Notes: generated by a model not told the origin, from the letters alone. Shown: positions 1 through 5,630, counted from the first letter of the stretch. The stretch: DNA of 10,239 nt from an uncultured Senegalimassilia sp. (GCF_934630535.1 NZ_CAKTVU010000034.1:1-10239), one strand, 5' to 3'. A program made the numbers and translations.

Positions 1-2
1 TT

Positions 3-80
3 CGCCGAGAGTACTGCAGCGCCAGGCTGCGGGAGGGCAGGGCGTCGCGCTCGCGGAGGGCGCTTTTCTTTTTGCGCTGA
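3..80 (+). CDS. possible 3' end of an upstream gene (partial, unidentified)
   Basis: In the frame beginning at base 3 an open stretch of 25 codons ends in tandem stops TGA (78-80) and TAA (81-83), directly before terminator 83-125. Third codon positions in this frame are almost all G or C (22 of 25), more than in the other two + frames, which fits coding sequence in a GC-rich genome. Against it, the peptide is very Arg-rich, uses AGG and CGG codons and matches no family I recognise. The other two + frames are also open here and run on through the hairpin. The conserved gene neighbourhood would allow prmC or another translation gene upstream, but the sequence does not show this. Treat it as a weak call. 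Confidence 0.25.
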   Translation, partial: RREYCSARLREGRASRSRRALFFLR

Positions 81-82
81 TA

Positions 83-125
83 AGGCCCGCAGGGGGATCG
101 TCCCCTTGCGGGCCTGTTTGCGTTT
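83..125 (+). terminator. intrinsic terminator 1
   Basis: A 15-bp stem pairs 83-97 with 101-115, with one G-U pair and a 3-nt loop (tcg). The stem core is GGCCCGC...GCGGGCC. It is followed by the moderately T-rich tail gtttgcgttt. It sits immediately after tandem stop codons, so it probably ends an upstream + strand transcript. On the other strand no T-tract follows. Confidence 0.75.
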
Positions 126-164
126 GGGGGATGCCGCGGCCTCGCGCGCCGCACGCGCCGTGAA

Positions 165-205
165 GGCCCGCAAGGGGTATCTCCTTGCGGGCCCTTTTGC
201 GTTTT
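165..205 (+). terminator. intrinsic terminator 2, near copy of terminator 1
   Basis: The arm ggcccgcaagg (165-175) pairs perfectly with ccttgcgggcc (183-193). Two more pairs (one G-U) close the loop, and the tail is cttttgcgtttt. Arm and tail are almost the same as in terminator 1, about 80 bp upstream, so the two look like a duplication. No gene lies between them. This is either a double terminator or the first two units of the degenerate repeat family that continues to about 880. Confidence 0.7.
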
Positions 206-246
206 GATGGGCTTTGGCCCTCCTTCGCCGTCTCGTGAGGAGCGTT

Positions 247-293
247 GGAGGGATTGCAGCGAGGTTTTCCTTGCGAGCCCTTGCGCGTTTTCG
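247..293 (+). repeat. 47-bp repeat, copy 1
   Basis: Matches 482-528 at 39 of 47 positions by eye without gaps. The first 11 bases (ggagggattgc) and the last 16 (cccttgcgcgttttcg) are identical. The 3' part is one of the terminator-like motifs, but the inverted arm of a terminator is missing. Confidence 0.65.
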
Positions 294-324
294 TGCGCCG
301 GGGCCGGCTTCGGCCGAGCGGCCT

Positions 325-357
325 GCGCCGGGCGTATCCGCTGCACGCGCCCGGCGC
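325..357 (+). repeat. perfect 10-bp inverted repeat (hairpin)
   Basis: gcgccgggcg (325-334) pairs perfectly with cgcccggcgc (348-357) around a 13-nt loop. No T-tract follows, so it is not a typical intrinsic terminator. In this very GC-rich stretch part of it could be chance. No function can be assigned. Confidence 0.5.
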
Positions 358-481
358 GCCTGGGAACGCGCCGCAAGGCGAGGGCGACGGCTTGCGCGGG
401 GGGCTATGGGCCTTTCCGCGTCTTTCGGGGAGACCTTCGCCTTGAAAGCAGCCCTGCGTGCTCCGCCTTGCGACGGGTACC

Positions 482-528
482 GGAGGGATTGCGGCGTGGC
501 TCTCTGTGCTGGCCCTTGCGCGTTTTCG
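482..528 (+). repeat. 47-bp repeat, copy 2
   Basis: Second copy of the 247-293 repeat, 235 bp downstream, with eight substitutions and no gaps. The identical 3' end runs straight into the tail aaaaacctcg. Short complementary arms ccttgc (539-544) and gcaagg (568-573) follow. Confidence 0.65.
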
Positions 529-677
529 AAAAACCTCGCCTTGCGAGCACGATCTTCCCCGTCTTTTGCAAGGAGTTGCGGAACTTGCGAGGCTACGGAA
601 CCGGTAGGCCATCATTTGCTTGCGCGGTTTTAGATGCGCTTTAGGTTGCCTTCGCGCTGTATGCGCTCCGTGTAATC

Positions 678-704
678 AGCCCTGGTCTTGCCGGGGCTTT
701 TCTT
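678..704 (+). terminator. terminator-like hairpin
   Basis: agccctgg (678-685) pairs with ccggggct (691-698), 8 bp with one U-G pair and a 5-nt loop, followed by tttctt. Structurally this is a moderate intrinsic terminator on the + strand, but no gene lies within 500 bp upstream. It would end either read-through transcription or an unrecognised small RNA. Confidence 0.45.
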
Positions 705-981
705 GAATTGGCCCTCCTTGAGGCCTTTGAAAGCCCTTTTGCGTTATCGCTTTCCGTTCCCTTGACGTTCGTGCGCAGCGCGCACCTGCACGTTTGGTGC
801 CGGCTTCCTTGATCGTTTTCCCGTTCTTTTGCGGGCATCTTCGGGTTTAAAGGGCGGTTGCTCGGGCCTGTTTGCTTGCGCGTGCCATCGGTGGTTTCCG
901 TGAACGCTTGGGGCTGCGTATCTTATCGCGAGGGTGCGCGCTTTGGGCTGGGTTTGAGAGGTTTGCGTAAGATGCCATCCC

Positions 982-1023
982 GCGTGGGCCTAGTATCGTG
1001 TTTTGGCTTCGCTAGGTCCACGC
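982..1023 (+). other. strong hairpin upstream of the tsaC leader
   Basis: gcgtgggcctag (982-993) pairs with ctaggtccacgc (1012-1023): 12 bp including one G-U pair, with an 18-nt loop. A loose T-rich stretch (ttggtttt) begins 5 nt after the stem. It could be a weak terminator for transcription arriving from upstream, a structured leader element, or the 3' stem of a small RNA. It ends 26 nt before the small ORF at 1049. Confidence 0.5.
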
Positions 1024-1048
1024 TGCAGTTGGTTTTGCGGTCGGTTCT

Positions 1049-1090
1049 ATGACTGGCATTTCCGGTGATACACTTCTGGATGATGCATAA
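1049..1090 (+). CDS. possible 13-codon leader ORF before tsaC
   Basis: ATG at 1049 opens a frame encoding MTGISGDTLLDDA, with TAA at 1088-1090. The peptide resembles the first residues of the downstream tsaC product (MAVVSDTLEDAA), and the DNA around gatac...ggatg.tgc matches at about 14 of 20 positions. It could be a partial duplication of the gene's 5' end, a leader peptide, or chance. No clear ribosome binding site precedes it. An inverted repeat catcca/tggatg (1095-1100 and 1104-1109) lies between it and tsaC. Confidence 0.2.
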   Translation: MTGISGDTLLDDA

Positions 1091-1132
1091 TCGACATCCA
1101 TTTTGGATGCTGCGTAGAGATCGGGGGTTTGG

Positions 1133-1741
1133 ATGGCAGTGGTATCAGATACCTTGGAGGATGCTGCGTTGGCTTTGGCCGACGGTCGAGCTTGCATATT
1201 GCCGACCGATACAGTGTATGGCGTGGGAGTTGCGGTTCATGCAGCATCTGGCCCCGCAATTCTCTTTGACGTTAAGCGGAGGGATGCGGGGAAGCCTATC
1301 GCATGGCTTATTGGGTCGATTGATGACCTGCAAAGGTATGGCAAGAATCTTCCGCCAGCTGCCTGCGCACTTGCTCGGCGGTTTTGGCCGGGAGCCCTTA
1401 CCCTTATCGTTGAGGCTTCAGATGCGGTACCGGTATCTTATGCATCGGAGTCGGGGTCCATTGGGCTGCGCATGCCTGCAAACGAGACGACCCTTGCCTT
1501 GATTCGCCGGACAGGAAGCCCGCTTGCCACGACGTCTGCCAACATCAGCGGTAGAGCTGCGGTGTCAAGATTCGAGTCGCTTGACGAGGAGTTGCTGGCA
1601 AGCGTGGGGTGTGCCTTGCAAGACCCCGTTGAATCGTTGCACAGCGGGGTCGCTTCTACAGTCATCGACTGTACTGGCGGTGATTTGACTTTGGTTCGCG
1701 AAGGCGGAATTTCTTTTGAGGACCTGGTATTCCAATCATAA
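1133..1741 (+). CDS. tsaC: L-threonylcarbamoyladenylate synthase (TsaC/Sua5/YrdC family)
   Basis: This cytoplasmic enzyme condenses L-threonine, bicarbonate and ATP into threonylcarbamoyl-AMP, the first step in making the universal t6A37 modification of ANN-decoding tRNAs; TsaD with partners transfers the group. The 202-residue protein is a single YrdC domain with family motifs in order: PTDTVYG (24-30), KRR..GKP (48-55), FWPGALT (84-90), the nucleotide-binding TTSANISG (133-140), STVID (175-179) and LVREG (187-191). It lacks the extra C-terminal domain of long Sua5 proteins, so it is the short TsaC/YwlC form. An in-frame TAG at 1115-1117 makes the ATG at 1133 the only reasonable start; the ribosome binding site (tcggggg, 1121-1127) is poor. 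Position upstream of rpiB and glyA agrees with the conserved Gram-positive neighbourhood. rpiB follows after 93 bp without a visible terminator, so the two are probably cotranscribed. Confidence 0.93.
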   Translation: MAVVSDTLEDAALALADGRACILPTDTVYGVGVAVHAASGPAILFDVKRRDAGKPIAWLIGSIDDLQRYGKNLPPAACALARRFWPGALTLIVEASDAVPVSYASESGSIGLRMPANETTLALIRRTGSPLATTSANISGRAAVSRFESLDEELLASVGCALQDPVESLHSGVASTVIDCTGGDLTLVREGGISFEDLVFQS

Positions 1742-1834
1742 GGATTGCGTGGGTAATGTTTTTGAGCAGGTGCGCACAGGCATGCAGGTGTACCATCGGC
1801 TCTGCAGGCATCTATCAGTGGAAGGCGTAGATAC

Positions 1835-2272
1835 ATGAACATCAGCATTGCAAGCGACCATGCAGGTTTTGATCAGAAGCAGTTGCTGGCTGCATATTTG
1901 AAGGAACTTGGTCATAACGTCATCGACCGTGGGCCGGATTGCGACGACCGCGTTGATTATCCGGATTTCGCGGAGGCTGTTGCGCATGACGTTGTCAACG
2001 GCGAGGCTGAACGCGGGGTTTTGGTGTGCGGCACCGGCATTGGTATGGCTATCGCCGCAAACAAGGTTGACGGAATCCGTGCGGCAAATATCGTATCCCC
2101 CGCCTTCGCTGCGTTGTGCCGTGAGCACAATGACGCAAACGTCATCACTCTTTCGGGCCGTTTCGTCGACCTGTCCGCTAACAAGGAGATTTTGAGGGCG
2201 TTCCTTTCCACTGAGTTCGGCGGAGGACGCCATGCGGGCCGTGTCGAGAAGATCATGGCGCTTGAGAAGTAA
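1835..2272 (+). CDS. rpiB: ribose-5-phosphate isomerase B
   Basis: RpiB interconverts ribose 5-phosphate and ribulose 5-phosphate in the non-oxidative pentose phosphate pathway, supplying ribose for nucleotides. The 145-residue length is normal for the LacAB_rpiB family. Visible motifs are SDHAG (7-11) at the phosphate and substrate site, VLVCGTGIGM (62-71) with the catalytic cysteine C65 and the anion-hole glycines, REHNDANV (96-103) with the general acid histidine H98, and the C-terminal GGRH (residues near 131-134) that binds phosphate. These match the E. coli RpiB active site (Cys66, His99) with a one-residue offset. The start is supported by GGAAGG at 1820-1825. A good intrinsic terminator follows, so rpiB closes the tsaC-rpiB unit. 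The GTGIGM signature and length favour RpiB over galactose-6-phosphate isomerase subunits. Confidence 0.95.
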   Translation: MNISIASDHAGFDQKQLLAAYLKELGHNVIDRGPDCDDRVDYPDFAEAVAHDVVNGEAERGVLVCGTGIGMAIAANKVDGIRAANIVSPAFAALCREHNDANVITLSGRFVDLSANKEILRAFLSTEFGGGRHAGRVEKIMALEK

Positions 2273-2300
2273 CAGGGTAATCCGCGATTTGTTCAATGCA

Positions 2301-2328
2301 AACGGTCGGCTATTCGCCGGCCGTTTTC
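2301..2328 (+). terminator. intrinsic terminator after rpiB
   Basis: aacggtcggc (2301-2310) pairs with gccggccgtt (2316-2325), 10 bp with one U-G pair and the loop tattc. The T-run gttttcc follows. It lies 29 nt after the rpiB stop codon. A second ggccgttt (2336-2343) follows without a matching arm. Confidence 0.8.
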
Positions 2329-2375
2329 CGTTTAAGGCCGTTTCGTTACCGGATGGTTGCGAGGATGTGCATACC

Positions 2376-2404
2376 CTGTGGGTTCCTGCGGTATGTGCTA
2401 GAGT
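2376..2404 (+). promoter_or_regulatory. candidate glyA promoter (extended -10)
   Basis: TGC-TAGAGT at 2396-2404 reads as an extended -10 element for the housekeeping sigma factor, about 38 nt upstream of the glyA start codon. The -35 position (ctgtgg, 2376-2381) is a poor match, which is tolerated with an extended -10. Support also comes from position: it lies between the rpiB terminator and glyA. Confidence 0.4.
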
Positions 2405-2441
2405 ACGCTTGTAACGATTATTCAAAAGGAAGGGTGTCCTC

Positions 2442-3698
2442 ATGGCAATCGATCATGTGAAGCAAACCGATCCGGAAGTGGCAAGCGCGCTCGAGCAAGA
2501 GCTGTCTCGTCAGCGTTCCTCCGTCGAGCTGATCGCATCGGAGAACTTCACGTCTCAAGCTGTGATGGAGGCCATGGGCAGCGTTCTCACGAACAAGTAC
2601 GCCGAAGGCTTGCCGGGCAAGCGTTACTACGGTGGTTGCGAGAAGGTCGATATCGTCGAGAACCTTGCACGCGATCGCGCATGCAAGCTGTATGGTGCAA
2701 AATTCGCGAACGTTCAGCCGCACTCCGGAGCAAATGCCAACCTTGCCGCGTATTTCGCAACGGTGAAGCCGGGCGATACCGTTATGGGCATGAGCTTGGA
2801 TAACGGCGGTCACCTGACCCATGGCAGCCCGGCAAATTTCTCCGGCAAGCTGTACAACGTCGTGTCCTACGGCGTTGATCCGGAAACCGAAACCATCGAT
2901 TACGATGAGATGGAAAAGCTGGCAAAAGAGCATCAGCCTAAGCTGATCGTCGGCGGCGCCTCTGCCTACCCACGTATCATCGACTTCGAGCGCATGGCGG
3001 AAATCGCCCATGAGGTCGGTGCTTACCTTATGATCGACATGGCTCATATCGCCGGCCTGGTTGCTACGGGCGCTCATCCCTCTCCGGTCCCCTATGCCGA
3101 TATCGTGACGTCCACCAGCCATAAGACCCTTCGTGGCCCGCGCGGTGGCTTCATCCTCACGAACAACGAGGATCTGTTCAAGAAGATAAACTCCGCTGTG
3201 TTCCCGGGCAGCCAGGGCGGTCCGCTTATGCACGTTATCGCTGGTAAGGCCGTTGCCTTCGGCGAAGCGTTGCAGCCGTCTTTCAAGGAGTACATCGACC
3301 ATGTGGTGGAGAACGCTGCCGCAATGGGCCAGGGCATGACCGACGGCGGCCTTCGCCTGGTGTCCGGCGGAACGGACAACCATCTGTGCTTGGTCGACCT
3401 GACTCCTGCCGATGTCACCGGCAAGGATGCCGAGAAGCTGCTGGAGAGCGTTGGCCTCACGGTGAACAAGAACACCATCCCCAACGAGCAGCGCAGCCCG
3501 TTCGTTGCCAGCGGCATCCGCGTGGGCAGCGCCGCTGCCACCAGCCGTGGGTTCACCAAGGAGGACTTCTACGAGGTGGGCCAGTGCATCGCGGCAACCG
3601 TGTTCAACGCTGCAGACGAAGCGAAGCTGGCTGATATCAAGAAGAAGATCGACGCCATGTTGGAGAAGCACCCGCTGTATCCGGGTTTGGAGTACTAG
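2442..3698 (+). CDS. glyA: serine hydroxymethyltransferase
   Basis: GlyA is a PLP enzyme that converts serine and tetrahydrofolate to glycine and 5,10-methylene-tetrahydrofolate, the main entry of one-carbon units. The 418-residue protein has the normal bacterial length. Motifs include LIASENF (30-36), the TNKYAEGLPGKRYYGG region (50-65), HSGANAN (94-100), IDMAHIAGL (198-206) with D199 and H202 at the cofactor, and TSTSHKTLRGPRGG (223-236) with the PLP lysine K228 (K229 in E. coli). The start is set by AGGAAGGG at 2427-2434 with a 7-nt spacer. Codon choice (frequent GCC, AAC, CGT) suggests high expression. The gene follows its own promoter candidate and is separated from the dCMP deaminase gene by a hairpin. 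Methylene-THF is also the cofactor of thymidylate synthase, which uses the product of the next gene. Confidence 0.98.
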   Translation: MAIDHVKQTDPEVASALEQELSRQRSSVELIASENFTSQAVMEAMGSVLTNKYAEGLPGKRYYGGCEKVDIVENLARDRACKLYGAKFANVQPHSGANANLAAYFATVKPGDTVMGMSLDNGGHLTHGSPANFSGKLYNVVSYGVDPETETIDYDEMEKLAKEHQPKLIVGGASAYPRIIDFERMAEIAHEVGAYLMIDMAHIAGLVATGAHPSPVPYADIVTSTSHKTLRGPRGGFILTNNEDLFKKINSAVFPGSQGGPLMHVIAGKAVAFGEALQPSFKEYIDHVVENAAAMGQGMTDGGLRLVSGGTDNHLCLVDLTPADVTGKDAEKLLESVGLTVNKNTIPNEQRSPFVASGIRVGSAAATSRGFTKEDFYEVGQCIAATVFNAADEAKLADIKKKIDAMLEKHPLYPGLEY

Positions 3699-3721
3699 CA
3701 ATCACCAAATGGTATAAGCCG

Positions 3722-3752
3722 ACGGCCGGGCAAGGTGTCCTTGCTCGGCCGT
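3722..3752 (+). other. 14-bp hairpin between glyA and dCMP deaminase, no U-tract
   Basis: acggccgggcaagg (3722-3735) pairs with ccttgctcggccgt (3739-3752), a 14-bp stem with one G-U pair and the loop tgt. The following bases (tcgtgcatgg) are not T-rich, so efficient intrinsic termination is doubtful. It may be a leaky terminator, an mRNA 3'-end stabiliser for glyA, or a processing site. The arm GCAAGG/CCTTGC recalls terminators 1 and 2. Confidence 0.65.
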
Positions 3753-3777
3753 TCGTGCATGGAAGGGGAGAAGGCCG

Positions 3778-4263
3778 ATGTCTGGAAGCACTGATCGTCG
3801 TCCGAGCTGGGACGAGTATTTCATGACGCTTGCCAATGAAGTTGCCACGCGCACCACGTGTCTTCGTCGTGCCGTCGGGGCGATCATCGTCAAAGATCGC
3901 AGAATCCTTGCTACGGGCTATAACGGCGTGCCCACGGGGTTGGCGCATTGTGCGGAAACGGGTTGTCTGCGACAGCAATTGAGCGTGCCCAGCGGTCAGC
4001 GCCATGAGATTTGCCGAGGGCTGCATGCAGAGCAGAACGCGATCATCCAGGCAGCGCGTTACGGAATCAATATCACGGGTGCCTCGATCTACATAACCAC
4101 CCAGCCATGCGTGGTATGCGCGAAGATGCTCATCAACGCTGACATCAAGGAAATCATCTATTCGAATCCCTATCCGGATGAATTGGCCATGTCCATGCTG
4201 CGCGAGGCGGGTATCAAACTACGCGTTTACGATGACGCTATGCAAAATAATGCAAATGCATAA
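3778..4263 (+). CDS. comEB: dCMP deaminase (ComEB family)
   Basis: The protein probably deaminates dCMP to dUMP, feeding thymidylate synthase. It has 161 residues and the zinc-dependent cytidine/deoxycytidylate deaminase fold. Visible signatures are GAIIV (34-38), GYNGVP (47-52), HAEQNAI (83-89) with zinc ligand H83 and proton-shuttle E85, and PCVVC (110-114) with zinc ligands C111 and C114. Further cysteines (28, 58, 63, 79), with H76, resemble the accessory metal-site region of the T4/ComEB-type subfamily. The start is supported by AAGGGGAG at 3763-3770. It follows glyA at 79 nt across a hairpin, so it may share the glyA transcript. In Bacillus this slot between glyA and atp holds upp; here the neighbouring role is still pyrimidine metabolism. 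The symbol is used by family; a role in competence is not implied. Confidence 0.93.
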   Translation: MSGSTDRRPSWDEYFMTLANEVATRTTCLRRAVGAIIVKDRRILATGYNGVPTGLAHCAETGCLRQQLSVPSGQRHEICRGLHAEQNAIIQAARYGINITGASIYITTQPCVVCAKMLINADIKEIIYSNPYPDELAMSMLREAGIKLRVYDDAMQNNANA

Positions 4264-4289
4264 AAACCGAACACTATCACGGTTTTGTT
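4263..4289 (+). terminator. weak terminator after dCMP deaminase
   Basis: aaaaccg (4263-4269) pairs with cggtttt (4280-4286), a 7-bp A/T-dominated stem with a 10-nt loop. Its arm overlaps the last base of the stop codon. The A-run before and T-run after could make it a weak bidirectional terminator. The stem is far weaker than the others in the window. Confidence 0.4.
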
Positions 4290-4452
4290 AATAATGGAAA
4301 AAGTAGAACAGGGTAAATAGCCGGCAAAATCGAATAAAAATAAGCCGTTTGCCAACGTTTTGTGGCGATTGCGGAGTTTAGAGGCCCCCTGAGTAGTTCT
4401 ACGTTATCATAAGCCCTGGTTTTCTATGCGGGAATTGTGATCAACGAAAGGT
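4287..4452 (+). promoter_or_regulatory. AT-rich leader of the atp operon; probable promoter region
   Basis: This 166-bp gap is markedly AT-richer than its surroundings, especially 4287-4345, as expected for an UP-element-like or promoter region before a highly expressed operon. The best -10 candidate is TATCAT at 4405-4410. No good -35 lies 16-18 bp upstream (TTGCGG at 4369-4374 is too far), so the exact promoter is not established. A short inverted repeat ggcaaa/tttgcc (4323-4328 and 4348-4353) flanks an AT-rich loop. No gene is visible here. Confidence 0.4.
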
Positions 4453-4752
4453 TTGGGTGAAACGCAGGTAATGGTTGCGGCCGCTCTACTCGGTGTCATA
4501 ACTGGCTTTGTCGGCTTTCTGCCGTTATTCGCGGCTCTGCGTTTGGCTCGGAAGCATCCTTCGGTATCGGTCGCCAATGCGGCGCTTTACGGCTTGGGAG
4601 GCACGTTCGTGTCCCTTGTCGTTGTTGCGGTTGCTTTGATCGTGTGCGCCCTGGTTGCGCGTCCGTATGTGCTTCCTTACGGCATGGCCGAAATCGTTTC
4701 GCTTATCGTGTGCACCGCAGCGTACGTGTGGCGTAAAAACGTGGCACGGTAA
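4453..4752 (+). CDS. atpI: AtpI-like small membrane protein, first gene of the atp operon
   Basis: Its place directly before atpB and its make-up, about 99 residues with three hydrophobic segments (roughly 7-29, 42-69 and 74-92) and a basic C-terminus (RKNVAR), fit AtpI. AtpI proteins are poorly conserved accessory membrane proteins linked to c-ring assembly and ion uptake. I recognise it by context and topology; no family motif is diagnostic. The frame is closed by TGA at 4438-4440. Two starts are possible: TTG at 4453, only 1 nt after gaaagg, and ATG at 4471 (93 residues), preceded by gcagg at 4464-4468. Neither has ideal spacing. Its TAA overlaps the ATG of a short ORF leading to atpB. It could be another small membrane protein occupying the AtpI slot. 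Confidence 0.65.
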   Translation: MGETQVMVAAALLGVITGFVGFLPLFAALRLARKHPSVSVANAALYGLGGTFVSLVVVAVALIVCALVARPYVLPYGMAEIVSLIVCTAAYVWRKNVAR

Positions 4753-4790
4753 TGTTGGATTCGTTCACTGGAAAGGCTGGGATGATCTGA
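4752..4790 (+). CDS. possible 12-codon coupling ORF between atpI and atpB
   Basis: The atpI stop and an ATG overlap as TAATG (4750-4754). This ATG opens a 12-codon frame (MLDSFTGKAGMI) whose TGA (4788-4790) ends one base before the atpB start codon. atpB has no well-placed Shine-Dalgarno site: gaaagg at 4771-4776 is 15 nt away. Ribosomes ending this ORF could therefore re-initiate at atpB. This is inference from position only; chance is possible. Confidence 0.3.
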   Translation: MLDSFTGKAGMI

Positions 4791-4791
4791 G

Positions 4792-5580
4792 ATGGGCGAG
4801 GCGCTCAACAAGTTCGTCGAAGAGGCACGGCACCTCTCCGAAACTTTCGATTCCCACACCGTATTCTCTATCGGCGGTTGGGACATCAGCCAGTACACGC
4901 TGTACATGTTCTTCATTTTGGCGTTGGTGCTGATGGTTGTTCTGATCGGAGGCCGCAAGCTTCAGCTGGTCCCGAAGAATAAGTTCCTGAACACCGTCGA
5001 GTATGGCTACGACTTCGTGAACACGAGCATCGGCCAGGACGTTATCGGCGAGGGTTTCAAGAAGCACATCCCGTTTTTGTGCACGCTGTTCTTCTTCATC
5101 CTCATCGCTAACGTTGTGGGTCTGATCCCGGGTGCGAAGGCCACCACGGGCACCATCTCCATCACGTGGGCGCTGGCAGCCATCTCGTTCGTGTACTTCA
5201 ACTTCTATGGTCTGAAGACGCTGGGCGTGTTCGGCTACATCAAGAGCCTCGTGCCCTCCGGTGTTCCCGGCCCTATGGTCCCGATCATCTGGTTCCTGGA
5301 GTTCTTCTCCATGGTCATCCGCGTTCTGACGCTGGCCGTTCGTCTTTACGGCAACATGCTGGCAGGCCATATGGTTCTGGCCGTGTTCTCTTTGGCAACC
5401 ACTGTGTTCCTGCAGCAGGCTGTTTTCAGCATGGACTTCGTTACCGCGCTGCCTGCTGTCGCATGGTTCGTTTTGCTGGTCCTCATGTATGCGATGGAGT
5501 GCCTGGTGGCGTTCCTTCAGGCATACGTGTTCACCATCTTGTCCGCTTCCTACATCGGCATGGCGGTTCATCCCCACTGA
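4792..5580 (+). CDS. atpB: F1Fo ATP synthase subunit a
   Basis: Subunit a forms the half-channels and the stator face against the c-ring in the Fo membrane sector. The 262-residue protein has five to six hydrophobic helices, with strong ones near 36-53, 93-113, 124-143, 163-182, 192-212 and 222-250. The signature LAVRLYGNMLAGH (181-193) contains the essential arginine R184 (Arg210 in E. coli). The last helix carries the conserved FLQAYVF (241-247) with Q243 (Gln252 in E. coli). H193 replaces E. coli Glu219, a common natural variant. TGA at 4788-4790, out of frame, abuts the ATG, and the ribosome binding site is poorly placed, suggesting translational coupling with upstream reading. A 127-nt spacer separates it from atpE. 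Confidence 0.97.
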   Translation: MGEALNKFVEEARHLSETFDSHTVFSIGGWDISQYTLYMFFILALVLMVVLIGGRKLQLVPKNKFLNTVEYGYDFVNTSIGQDVIGEGFKKHIPFLCTLFFFILIANVVGLIPGAKATTGTISITWALAAISFVYFNFYGLKTLGVFGYIKSLVPSGVPGPMVPIIWFLEFFSMVIRVLTLAVRLYGNMLAGHMVLAVFSLATTVFLQQAVFSMDFVTALPAVAWFVLLVLMYAMECLVAFLQAYVFTILSASYIGMAVHPH

Positions 5581-5593
5581 TGATGTGCGGACC

Positions 5594-5609
5594 GGCGGTG
5601 CAAGCCGCC
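5594..5609 (+). other. GNRA-capped hairpin in the atpB-atpE spacer
   Basis: ggcggt (5594-5599) pairs with gccgcc (5604-5609), six pairs including one U-G, closed by the GNRA tetraloop GCAA (5600-5603). It lies 14 nt after the atpB stop. No T-tract follows, so termination is unlikely. A plausible role is mRNA processing or stability that raises atpE expression relative to atpB. Confidence 0.5.
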
Positions 5610-5630
5610 ACCCGTTCTGTTTGGCACCAC

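Larger units (their letters stand above)
104..880 (+). repeat. degenerate dispersed repeat of a terminator-like 3' half
   Basis: A motif close to gggcccttttgcgtttt recurs at about 110-125, 189-205, 275-291, 408-425, 510-526, 733-745 and 864-880. Some pairs share exact blocks: gcccttttgcgtt at 191-203 and 733-745, and gggcctgtttgc at 110-121 and 864-875. Only the first two copies keep the upstream arm needed for a long perfect stem. The spacing is irregular (79 to 223 bp). The simplest reading is a decayed tandem array of terminator units; no protein-coding origin is visible. Confidence 0.55.
126..1048. other. long gene-free region
   Basis: About 920 bp with no credible gene. Open frames of 60 to 146 codons exist on the + strand (for example 204-644 and 214-633), but they overlap one another in different frames, start at TTG without a ribosome binding site and encode Ala/Arg/Pro-rich sequence typical of GC-rich non-coding DNA. 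I looked for tRNA T-loops and for conserved pieces of RNase P RNA, tmRNA and SRP RNA and saw none. The region does contain degenerate terminator-like repeats, a 47-bp repeat pair and several hairpins, listed separately. A pseudogene too decayed to recognise, or an unrecognised non-coding RNA, cannot be excluded. Confidence 0.6.

Noticed and set aside
204..644. Long overlapping + strand open frames (146, 139 and 66 codons)
   Set aside because: They start at TTG or lack ribosome binding sites, overlap in different frames, and encode Ala/Arg/Pro-rich sequence typical of GC-rich non-coding DNA; the repeats cut across them.
641..1052. Open frames 641-838 (minus) and 858-1052 (plus)
   Set aside because: Short, no ribosome binding site, no recognisable family; they cover the repeats and the 982-1023 hairpin.
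1756..1830. 24-codon ORF between tsaC and rpiB, Cys-containing, ending 4 nt before the rpiB start codon
   Set aside because: No credible ribosome binding site, and rpiB has its own (GGAAGG), so coupling is not needed; most likely chance.
2418..3701. 427-codon minus-strand open frame opposite glyA
   Set aside because: Antisense shadow produced by the strong codon bias of glyA; no family features.
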